Shown here: positions 1 to 11,800 of the stretch, one piece after another
Layout of the letters: every line of letters begins with the position of its first letter
Position numbering within the stretch: the first letter of the stretch is position 1
Source: Sarcocystis neurona
Lineage: Eukaryota; Apicomplexa; Conoidasida; Eucoccidiorida; Sarcocystidae
Assembly (NCBI GenBank): GCA_000727475.1
Contig: KL647324.1
Location: 186,001-250,000, forward strand
DNA: 64,000 bases
Reading direction: 5' to 3'
The notes under the pieces: generated by a model
What the model was told of the DNA's origin: nothing
The model's database searches: none
What the model saw: the letters and a program-made list of their open reading frames with translations, nothing else
Program-made: the position numbers and the translations under genes

Positions 1-2551
1 TGCTCACTAGCGTTGCTTCTGTCTAAGAAATTGCCGCGGGCTAGCGGATAATTGTGTTCTGGGAGGTACCCTCATCGCACATTGCTGTGAGGCCTCAGTG
101 ATACGTGTACTTTACGTATGAAGTCCGGGGGGCTGTACTCACCGGGATTGCAAGAACAAACTAAAAAAAGAATGTATGGCTAAACACTTCACCCACGGAT
201 GCGTGTCCGTATCTGTATTCCTAAAGGGTAAAAGGGGCGTTTTTAACCCTATCTAAACGCCGACTCCCTTTTACGTGCACTTTTGTACTGTGGATAAGTG
301 ATTCTAAGACGCAGGCGATTGGTAGAACTGCGATTTGCAAAGTGCTGTTTGCGCCTCAACTGTCAAACACTCCTTTTAAAAAAATTGATTTGAAGAAGTG
401 TAGCTCCCCAACCGGATACTATTGTCCCTCTGTACTGAGCTCACGTGGTTTTCTCCGGTCAACGTGTTTTATAACAGCGAATAATCTTGCGGAGGTGCTC
501 TTGTCATGTGTATGCATGTGGAATGAGGACATCAGATACATGCACATGGGCACATAGAAGTCGTCCGTCCATCGATACAGTGTATTTGTTTATTTACGAG
601 TCTATACGTGTATGTAACTGCGCATACGTACAGAAAGCTCTCGCCTGAACATCTTACGTGATGTCTGCTACATAGGTCTACACATTAATGGACGTAGGTC
701 GCATTAGGGCACATCTTGCTGACATTCGGAATAAATGCTGCACTGTGTAGTTATACGGCTGTCGTCCCAGTCTGTACAACGTGTACACCCTACAGATACC
801 GCTACACGTATCTACGAAGGAAGAGCTCTTACCACACAGTTGTGTCGCGTGTGAACGTGTACATTTATCACCTGTGTCGTGGGCCTTGCAGCTCGTGTTT
901 ATGGCACTTACAATTCTTTAAAAGCACTCTTTGACCCACGTCGCGGCTTTTTCTCTTGGCCGCTTCAGAACACCAATCCCAGATGCACAGGCTCTCATAC
1001 ATTCACAAACCTCGCGCCACGTCTTCCAGATTCTACGCTACTTCGCATTTTTGACATCAGTTACTCCGCAGATCAACAGTGTCACTGGAACACATCTGGC
1101 AAGTATCCGCTAGACATGGCTCTAAACATGGGCGAGCAACAGTGAAGTGCAACCTGCACTGTATATCTTTTCACGCTTTGGTCGACGGGGCAGACACCCT
1201 CTCAAACATTTACATAGATGGCGGCGTTGTAAATGCCACTGAAAACTCTGGCAAGAAGTTTGTGGACTGGGTCTTCGTCGCTTCGTCAAGGCACTACAGC
1301 CAAATTTATTTGCCTGTCAGTGAACAAGGTGGTTCGATGACTCCGCGTGTGCACTGCGCGAGTCGTCCGTGTCTACTCATTGCAAAACAGCACTCTTGCT
1401 CGTATTTGTTGGCCACCGCGGAAGCGCTACAGAATCAGTGGGCCGATAGACGTGTGATTAGCTGCGTATCTACTAAGACGACCAGCGACAGCGCCAGCCC
1501 CCACGCAGCAGAAGGGGTAAGTGTCATCAATGGGATGTACGCACGGTGTATAACTGTGTAGTTTCGAACAAACTATGAGATTTATCTCGCACAGAAAACG
1601 CAGCGACCAAAAATGTGAGCGGTCTCCAGCGCGCAGACGTCCATACACAATATCGTGTGCCAACATTGCGGGAAGGAGATGCACAGCTCGCACAAGAAAG
1701 GCCTGCGGCACTATTAAACCCCATTGGTAAGTGCACACAGTCTATCCTTTGAAAACAGGAGCACACCCTGAATTGCAAGGAGAAGTCAGAAGGCGTAACG
1801 AATTAGATTGTGGACAGTATAAATTGCGTGTACCGCAGGTACGCTCTAGATGCCTGCGAGTCTGGGTACGCACTCTACGAGAGCAGTGGGGATGAGACCG
1901 CCCCCGTCCTTCGTATGTGCACTGTGTGCACGTGTCTATCTAGTTTCTAGCCGTTGTATGCATTCTCCCTTCTGTGTGCTCCTCCATTTCTGACATATCC
2001 TTCCGATGCGGGATTCCCTTGTAATACACCTTCAACGTTGCATTGAGCTTTCACGTACTCATTCTACATTTTCGTCTGCAGAAAGAAAACCACTCCCGCT
2101 GAACTCGTCTGCGAGGTATTTTGTGTCCCCTCCTTTACGCTATTTTCTTCTGTGTCTCCGTCACCCCCCGTGCATCACACTCGTCCATCTCGGGTCTCCT
2201 CCCATTTTCTCACAATCTGCACATTCTTCACTCAATCCCTGTCATTTTGTCTTCCCGTTTCCTGCTTAGACCCCGTTCGTGACGGCTGCCGTGGGCACCT
2301 CGCCACGTCCGATGTGACACACCGTAATTGCTCGACTCAGCGGCTCAGTGTAAGCTAACATAACCTGCGTATTGTTTGCGGCTCCTTGTAAACATACACT
2401 CGTGAGTGACTTCTTAAGGACTGGGGTGGTCGAAAGCGCCCTAAGGGAGGTAAGGGTCACTCGTGGCGGAGCCTGAGTTATTCGCAGCAGTTCTCCCGCA
2501 TTTGTCCACTTTCCTGCACTTGTCCATTTTCATTGTAGCTTTTGCCGCATC
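1..2551. other. upstream intergenic region of gene A
   Basis: No gene is recognised here. Open frames exist (for example 1079-1561, + strand) but resemble no family I know and are of a length expected by chance. Two strong splice-donor-like GTAAGTG sites follow short open stretches (after 1516 and after 1729), so exons of an unseen neighbour or 5' untranslated exons of gene A are possible. Close to the ATG, a pyrimidine-rich stretch ending in ATTGTAG could be an acceptor for a 5'UTR intron. No TATA-like element can be assigned with confidence. Confidence 0.5.
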
Positions 2552-2888
2552 ATGGCGAATTTAGGTGTAGGGGGGCTGAGAGCACTCTTGGTGATTGGGT
2601 TTGTCCTGGGCGGCGTGCTCTTGTACGTGCAGTACACACGCACTCAGTATCCTACCCACCGCTCGGTGAAGTTTGTCACGGATTTTTCATCATATCTGCT
2701 CTCTTTTATCACACGCCCCCTCATTCGTCGCTTTTTCACTATCCCTGAGTCGGACTGGAACAGAGATCGCGAAGTCCCGGGCCTACAAAATTCTGTGGAT
2801 GTCTACAGGGACGACATGGGTATCCCGTACATATTCGCACACAACGAGCATGACGCATTCTTTGCGCGGACCTTCGTCGAATACACAG
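2552..2888 (+). CDS. gene A exon 1 (residues 1-112)
   Basis: Encodes the start, a hydrophobic stretch (about residues 11-26, preceded by Arg10) that could be a signal anchor or signal peptide, and the family's N-terminal strand with [12 protein letters not shown]. The donor is ACAG/GTATGG, phase 1. Gene B exon 1 (45330-45669) matches closely from the Tyr-Pro-x-His-Arg region onward, including RRFFTIPE and DWNRDREV. Confidence 0.9.
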
Positions 2889-5800
2889 GTATGGGACGGA
2901 AAGTCGCACGAAGGTGACACCGAAGACGCACATTACGAAGATGTGGATAGTAACCATCGTCACGTCAGAATGGATGCCCCCCGCTCAGCCATCTTCTCGT
3001 ATATGCTCAGTTCTATTCTTAACTGCGTAGATTCCGTGGCTGCCTTTCTTGTTAAAGGCGTAACATACATTTCCAGAAAATCCCCCTTCTCAAGGAATGG
3101 GGAGCGTCCACAGGATATTGTACAAGACAAACGAAAGACAATAGAAGCGGACAGAATATCGGATGAAGACAGGCCACGAGATACGCAGAGAGGAGGGCGC
3201 AGGTGGCTGCGCGACACTAGACAGATTACTAAGGAAAAGATGTCTCACGAACGACAAGCACGGACTCATTATGTCTAGCTAAGTGAGCTCATCGCGAACT
3301 GCGGCCAAAACGAGGAAAGGTGCCTAAGCAGAGGCTGTCCAGTGCGCTATCAGTAGAAGCATAACGGAGTGGAAGTAAGGGGAAAGCAGAACAGGAGGCC
3401 AGCACAGACGTTCTACACCGACGAATACACAGACTAAAGCGTGATACTGGAATACCCCGATAGTAGACGGCGAGGACAAGACCAGTCCGTCTCCCCAAAT
3501 ACTGTTTCGTATGTGCAAGCAGAGGCATAGTCGCCATCAACAGCCGATACCGTGTTGGTTGCCCCCTGCTCCAAATTTCGTCACGCTACTGGCCCTACTT
3601 GGCAACGTCATATTTGAGACTGTTACTAGTGTCAGTGTGTCGGAGGAAAAATCGCGCCTGACGTTAACGGATGTGCGGCAGGCAAACGCACGCTTGAGGG
3701 GCTGCATCCGCACTAGACCGGTGGCCGTGAACTATATGAGAACATATTTGTCCTCAACGCCATATTTGAGATTGTTACTAGTGTCGGTGTTTCTGAGAAA
3801 AGAGCGCGGCTGACGTTAACGGATGTGCGGCAGACAAGCACACGCTATAGGGGATGCATCCACATTAGGCCTGTGAATGTGAATTGTATGAGACGACGGG
3901 TAAAACTCCGCGGAAAGCGCTTGAGCACAGTACAGCGGCCTGAAACTGTTGAAGAATAGACACTGAGCGCGGTGTCGGCCACCCGCTGAAATTACACGGG
4001 GAAGGTGATCCCCGGTGACAACAACGTGGAAATAGTGCAAATCCCACGTGTGGCGGTACCGTTTGCCGCTGCACCACGGTACATACGTATACATACATAC
4101 GTACACATACATACGTATACGTACATACATACATACATACGTACATACAAATACATATACACACACATACACACACACACACACACACGTGCAGTGAGTG
4201 TTGAGACCTGCTGAAGCATTTGCTTGGCTTGCCAGAAGGCCACCAAGCGACCGTGCTGCTTAATTATGAATTGTGCTGAGATTGTGTGAGTCCATACTTT
4301 CCAGAGCACGAGGATTGACACCGAAAGATTTGCACACAAATGACATCTAGAGGAACAACACGGTGCACCTGTTTTGTGGTCACTGTACTCGGTCAACTCG
4401 TGACGGATAAGCTTCATTTTTCTACCACAGTCAGAAAAAATAGTTACATCAGTTGGTCGTGCGACTCTTTCCCACAGCCGCGAAGGACATCGTATGGATT
4501 TTGAATGGCTGAATAAAATTCATAGCATAACGTGTTTGGCGTGCCTTTCTGTACGCAGCGCGTCCATCTCTTTGCCAGCCGCAAAGCATGTACGAGGTTC
4601 CGCTGTTCTCTTCCTTGTTGTTTCTCTGTCCATATATATATATATATATTATATCGTGTGTTAACCTGCCGATTAGGTGAGGCACGCGGGTCGCTTCGGG
4701 TTGTAGAGCCGGCGCGGATTGTCGCAATGAATGCAAAAAAGTGCACAAATCTGTACACAGAGAGACCCATGTTCCTGGCTTGCACACCTGGTATCACAGG
4801 TCTTGCGAACTCCCAAGTATTTAAGCGTCCTCCGTAACGCTTATGACGCAGAAATTCGGCGCGCAACACCTTGGTGCCCATTAAGATGCCTATGCGGACT
4901 TCGCAAGAATGTACTCTGTAACCATTTTGCGCTGCACACTTTTGCTGCGTAGGCAACGCGTGCGACGGGGTGGCGCACGGAATGGCTGTTCAAGCCCTGG
5001 CGCATCACGTTACCGAACAGAACTGGTCTGTGGCTTTTTGTTACTTGCGAACACACGGTCGAAGTCGCAGTTTCTTCGCTATATGAATGCGAAACACGCC
5101 CCTCTCAAGACGCCGTGAAAAATACTACAGCTCACGAAGGGAGTCTGCTCGATATTCTGATGCAGAAGTTTTTCTTTCTCGAGAGAGGGAGGTTCGTCTC
5201 TCGAACACAGGTCGTACGTGTAGCTCCTGGCGTGTAATGGAACTCCTTTCTTTTGGTAAACTGATGTATTCTTGTCCATCTGAATACCTGGTTTCGTCGC
5301 TATCTCACTGTGTCTTTTGTCAGCCCTTTACTCTTTATGCTTCTTGAATCCGGCAGATGCGGATGCATATCTTTTTACATCCCCCTACACCATAATGCCT
5401 GCGTTCGTTACCGGCATCCGCTGTCTGCGTCTGTCTTCATCTCTGAATCTTGAATTCTAGCTACAGCATGTCATTCCTCTTACGTACGGTTACAGTTACG
5501 TGTTCGTTTGCCTACTCGCATTCACGTATCCGCCAGTCTAATATTCAGTTCTCTGTCTTGCACCTCATTCCAGGGCCGCCCGTTGGCCTTTTTTGCTCTG
5601 CACGGGCCCGTGTGGATGTCTATTTCTCCGTTAATCTGTCTGACACAGATAGTGCTGCTCCACGTCTTTGCACGCAGGTGCGATTTCCTGCTGCTGCTGC
5701 TGGTTCCAGCAGTTGCCGTTACTGCTACCTCAAGCTGTAAATTCAGCTGCTCTCCCGACTGCTACTTGCACTGCTTCGGCCACTTCCATCTGCCTTTGCT

Positions 5801-8800
5801 ACCTTCTCCTGTTGCCGCCTGTTGCCAATTCGGCTCTCTGTTTCTGTGCTGCTGTGGCCCGTTTCTTCCGCGCGTACGGCATTCCGCTGTTTCTGCTGCT
5901 ATTGCCTCTGTGCTGTCGCAGAGCGTCCATTTCAATACGAATTTCTCCGTCGACTAGCCACGGGCAGGCTGGCTGAGACCTTCGGTGAAGACCTTGTCTC
6001 AATCGATTTCTACACACGTATACACATGGACAGCGACTATCTGCGTTACCAGTTGACTAATTTGTCTTCGGAACACAGAGCCTTACTTGATACGGCCGTT
6101 AAGGGTACGGTTTCCACGTGTATATATATATACATACAAATGTACACATCGATCTGTCAATCGAGATAACTTTGTTTTCCTCTCTGTCGTCCCCTCTCTC
6201 TCTCCACATACATACGCATGTACATATATATATATATACATGTAGGCGTACGCGCTTAAACAGACGTAAGCGTTTAGAGATACGGGTAATGCACATTGCT
6301 TCATGCACTGTTCAGGGCTTGTTTTTACAAGACGACTCTAGTACACAAATTCACGCATGCAGGCGGACAGGCGAGTGTTTCCGTATATTCAAGAATACTC
6401 TCGGTACAGGAACGCCTGTCCACATTTGTGGGTATATGCGCACACACAGCTTTCTACCACCAATGAACTGGGCATGCAAATGGTGCGTGAACGAATGTGT
6501 GTGCAGCATAGAAGCAAGTTTTAAAACGTCCACGTAGAAGATTTTGTCCGGGCAGCACGTAGACAAAAGTATCGTTCAAGGCAGGCGTCTGCAGCGTGAC
6601 TAACGCAGTTCCTGCACCGCTTGCACTACCACTTATCAGCGTCAAGTCACGTCCAAGATGCAGGAAAGTCGTTCAGATATATTTTGAGCCTGCAGAGAGT
6701 TGCTGAGGCCGGCGGGTCCTCGATATAGCTAGAATCACCGCAGAGGAAATTCGTCGAGTACACGCCCACACGTCAAGCATGGAGGATGTGAAGCGGCACA
6801 CACAGGGCGCACAACCCACAAGTGTAGTCTTCGGACAAGAGGATGAGAGATTCATGGACGTCTGTGGAGCAGAGGTGTAGGAGACAAATGGAATGAAGCC
6901 ACCACCTGATACACGTGTGTTCACAGGTTAATTCGCTCCCGGGTCGCGACAGAAGAGGCAGACTCTCTGTATACGTGCCTGCGTGCGCGCGCAGAGACAG
7001 GTAGACGTGTGGCGTCTGCGCTACGTCGAGAAACAGGGCGGAAGCTGTTCATATGCGGGGAGTTGAGAAGTGTACGTATACAGTCGACGTGGCTTGGGTG
7101 CAGCGCCATCACACGACTGTACGCGTCTTGTCTATGTGTGTGTGTGCGAGGCAAGACACTCGCATGTCGTATGCGTTATTTTGGTGGATAACGTTGGGGT
7201 CGTGTGACTGCGAAATTCGCCGCTGTAAGATTGGCGATACGCATATCAACTATTTATGTGAAGCTCTCCTCCATATGTTGAAGTACCTGCTCAAGTGTGT
7301 GTCTCTTCTTCTGGGTACTGCCTGTACGAGTATGGGTGCAGCTCCATCCAAGACTGTAGCGAAGGACGACGGGTGTTGTATATCAACAAGATGAATAACC
7401 CTGAAGCTTCCCTACCATATTTGCGCGGTAATACGCGCGTGAGTCGACCTTATATTTCTGCAGTTATAGCAGAAGCCTTAGACACATTTAGGTGTGGGTA
7501 TACACCTTCATGTACACGACGGCACATATTTACAAACATATTACTGCTGGACCTGTCCGACTACACACCTGTTAGTGTCTGTAGCTGTGCTCCTCTGTAG
7601 GCACCAGTGTTCCCGCGTTTCGTCCATTCCACATGAATTTATTTGGTGTCCCCGTTTCATGTAGACACACATCTCCATCCTCCACTTCTGCGAAGCGCAC
7701 ATCTCTACCTCGATGGAAAAACTCTACGTTCTTGCAACTGCTTGCTTGTTCTCCTCCTTGGCGTTTTTCCGTCTGTGAATTTTGGTTTCAACCTGTAGGC
7801 TGGGCGGGACGGAGTGCTCGCCCTGCATGACCGCCACACGTGTGGTGCACGTGTGGGCCCCCGTTTTCTTTGTTTGCGAGCTGCCGGTGTTGCTGCTGCT
7901 GCTTGTGCTGTTTTTCCCGCCCCACGGCGGCTGTGGCAGCCATCAACGAAGCAGCCGCACAGCTGCCAGCAACACCGATAGAATTCGCCGTACTGGGATG
8001 GACTCACACCGGTTGGACAGCCCTGGAGTATCTGCACTTGCGGCAGGCCCTGGCGTTGTATCTTAGTCGCGGCTACACAATCGACTACACGAGAGCAGCC
8101 CTGCAGCACCATCTCAAGGAATACTGGACAGTAAGTCAAACACTGCTCCACATTCCTACGTACACAGGGAGGGCCTGGGAGAGAAGTGAATTTCTCCTTT
8201 GCAGGAGGCACATGCTCCAGGATGAAAGTCAGTCTGCACGATGGTCCCTGCATCTGCCACCACACGACCAACGACAAGCACATACGTATATATCGATCCA
8301 TTTGTTTTCCTGCGTCGACTGGCCCTTTCCTTCTGCTTCTATCACAAATCTACATGCGGAGGGTCATACAAGTAGGCCTCTCTGCTCGGCACCTCAGGTA
8401 CACGCGAGGTGTCTGCATGTGTGTCCATCGTTCTGTGGGCCTCAACACAGCTCAGCAGCAGGACGCTACTGGATGACTCAAGAGGCGAACGCGCGTGTGG
8501 ATTTTAGAGCTGCAAGCTTTCATTCCCCACACAAGGCCTACAACCCTACGATTGGCTACATACATGTGTAGACGACTTATCTGTGTGTATATCGGTCTAC
8601 ACCGCAGCACATCCGGTGCCTGCGTTCGGCGCCTTTTGAGCAATGCTGGCATGTTGACAGGGGCCCCTTATGTGTCTGTAGCTGGACGTACTTATCGCAG
8701 TCAACGTGTACAAATATATAGACGCAAAAATCTCGATGTAGCGGTGTGTGTGTGAACGCTTATAGATGTGATGCAGCCTGAACCTAACCCGACCCTTGTC

Positions 8801-11800
8801 GTGAGCATTGACACCGGCAGCAAACGTAGGGGGGGGGGGGTGCACGCGCGTGCAGCGGTAGCGGTAACGACAGCTCTCCTTCTTACTGTCGACTCTCTTC
8901 CTCCTCTGTCCGCTTGGTTTCGTGTGTCTCTCTGTCGCTCTCTTTATTTTCTCTTCTGTTGCCACACGTCCTTTCAGCCTGCGAGCACGTGTACGCACGA
9001 ATCTTATCCACACACGCGTAGAGTCTTAGGTATAGGCACTAACGGGTACACGTAGGTGACTCTACGTATCTGAAGTAAATTTTTTTTGCAGTCTTGTACA
9101 CCCCTCTACGTGTGAGTCTGTGCCTAGATGTTTCCACTTTCTGTTTCCCAGCAGATTCTTTTGGCTGGCTGAACCCTGCGTGTCAACGATCCCGTACACG
9201 TGTGCCATTTTCCACATGTCTCCGTCTCGGTAGTTGCCGAGCGCTGTCCAGCAACAAGTCCTCTACAAACCTATGTATACTACGTACAAAAGCGCGTGTC
9301 TGTGTGTGTCTCGGGTTGTTGTGAGCACGTCTCTGCAAGTCTGCGCTCTGCACACACCCACACACACTCGTGCACGTATGTCCCCTAGCGTTATTCAGCT
9401 ATAGACCAGTATATATGTATATGTATCTCTACACACACATACACCCGCGCAGCTACGGGCATTCTACCACATGGATATGCGTTTATGATTTCCACTTGTA
9501 TGCGACATTCATCACGTAGCGCCGAGTTTAGGAGCACCTTATCCCTCGTTCTAGTAGCCCATCCTTATCCATTGCCGCCCCTTGCATAGAAAGTTTATAC
9601 GTATATATATGTGTCTATGTAGGCATACGTTTGTGTAAGTGTACATACGTTTGTGTAAGTGTAAATGTGCCGGTGCCCCTGTTTATGTATGTGCGCAGAC
9701 GATTCGTATGTCTGTGGAACGTGCGTCTGACGCTGTCCTCATGTGAACAGATGTTCGACTTGAAGACTGTGAAGGGCGTGCCACCGATGAATACGGAGGG
9801 CGAGCATCCGTCTCTCTTTAGCCAGCAGGGGGAACGCATGCAGCTGCCTCCGCTGCCTCCCGAGGACGACTCATGGGCCAGGTGGCGTCCTGCCGATGTT
9901 GAGAAGCTGCTGGAGACGCTACGCAGTACGCAGGCCGACGGCCAGCAGCGGCGACCACAGACAGAGCCGGCGCAGCAGCAAGACGCAGGCGCAGGAGCAC
10001 GCAGCAAAACTTCGCCCGACGTCAGCAGTGCTTCCTGGGTGAGCAATCAGCTGCGAAGACGCAGAGGCCCGGGTCGTCATGCGCGTGAGCCGTTTCGTGA
10101 AAAGGCGTGTCTTGCCTGGTGGCAGTTTTGTGTGATATCTGCATCTGCATAGAGACGTATTTCTGGCAAAATTCTGCCTCCAAATATCCGCATCTGCTTC
10201 AGCGTCCCCCGCCGCTGTTCGTTGGGGAACTTACGTTGACCTTCCTGCCATGTGCTACACGTGGGCAGCCTCACACGGATTCTTGTGGTTGTAGTCGTGC
10301 AACAAAAACTTCAGCAGGACAAGGCGCGTACTGAAAGAAGTGGGGCGACGTCGCCTTCTTCCTCAGGCTCTCTCCCTTTTTGTTCTTCTCTTTCTTTCTC
10401 CCTCTCTCTCTGTCTTCCTCTCCACGCCTTCCCTGTCTCGATTTTCTCTGTGTATATCTGCGTCTCGTCTCGCCGCGTTCCCCCCTTGTCTCTCTGCCTC
10501 TCCCTGCGTTTCCCTCTCTCTATACACACACGCAGATGTCACACTCGGTGTACATGCTTCTCTACAACACGACTGGCGCGAGGATTACGCACAGACCTGT
10601 CTTCATATATGTCGGAGGACAGAGTTGTATACCCGGGAGTTGCTGCTGGCCCCTCGTCCCCTGGGGACGTCCACGCATGCACGGGCGTGTACTCAGAACT
10701 TTGCAATGGCTTGCCCGCTTCCATCTGCCTCGGCAGCGTCAGGCCTGCATTAACACTGCGCGGACTCTCCATGGGTATATCTGGTAAATGATTTTCTGCA
10801 CACGTGCGCCCACGTCAGTCCTCCCCTCATTATAGTTGTCACTGCCTCACTTCTCCCAGCTCTTTTCCGCTGTCTCTCTGTCTGTCGTTCTGCGTTCGTA
10901 TGTGTATACTCTTGTGTAAGCAGCTTTTGCACGTGCGTGCGCTGGCTTCTGTTTCCCTGGTCTACGTACAGCTGCTTGTGGCGCTGCTCTGCTCTCTCCT
11001 CGTATGTCTTGCAGGCGGGTGTGCGGGTGCTCTTCGTGTTACGGTTGTGAGCTGCGCTGCTTCTACTAGACTTCTTCACGGCGAGCCCCGGTTTATAGGT
11101 TGCCCACTAGGTCTTTCGGGTGTACGTACACTGCATTTGACGTCTGAAGTGCTCTCGCGCCATCTAACCGGACAGGGACAGCACCAACCCTGTTTTGTTT
11201 CGGGTGTCTGTGTCCTCTACTAATGCGTGTGGCTGCAACGTTCTGCCTCTCTGCGTCGTGTATGCGCAAGCTGCTGCACGGCTCCGCGCCTCTCGTGCCT
11301 TTACGTTTGGGTGCGCGCACACTGCATTTGTTTGTGGTGCGAGACACGCAGTCCGGAAGCAACGCTTGGGCAGTCTCTGGCCACTTTACGGCGTCAGGAA
11401 AACCCATTCTCGCGTCCGATACCCATCTGCAAGCAGTGATCCCTGGTAAGAATACAACTGCTTGCGACGCTGTATATATATACATGTGTATTCAGGTAGA
11501 GGTGAAAGAAGCTGCAATAACACCTATTATATGAGACATATTGCGCGTAGTCTTATTTTTCACCTCTGCCTATGTACTTCGATCTCTCTTTACACATATA
11601 TATGTATAAAAGTATACGTATATATGAAGACCGTGACACGGGAGGTCGTGCCATGGCTGTAGTTGGCTAGGCTGATTCTCTGTGTACAGATGGGTGCTCA
11701 CACATGTATATGCGTGTACGTTTACGGGTGAAGGGGAATCCGCGAATATCTGCACGAGTAGTGGAATGATATTTCTCTCCATTTCTGTCGCAAAGTGTCT

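Larger units (their letters stand above)
2889..5921 (+). other. gene A intron 1 (3033 bp)
   Basis: Holds a diverged direct duplication of about 152 bp (3601-3892), an ACAT/CA array (4080-4189), a short TA run (4632-4653) and a CTG-rich end near 5685-5910. No gene is seen in it. Its length is almost the same as gene B intron 1 (3028 bp), but the sequences do not visibly align. Confidence 0.75.

Noticed and set aside
1158..1340. Remnant of a third acylase copy upstream of gene A
   Set aside because: A faint resemblance to the exon 17 region (W-V-AS-Y pattern) is present, but the GVSG motif and splice layout are missing.
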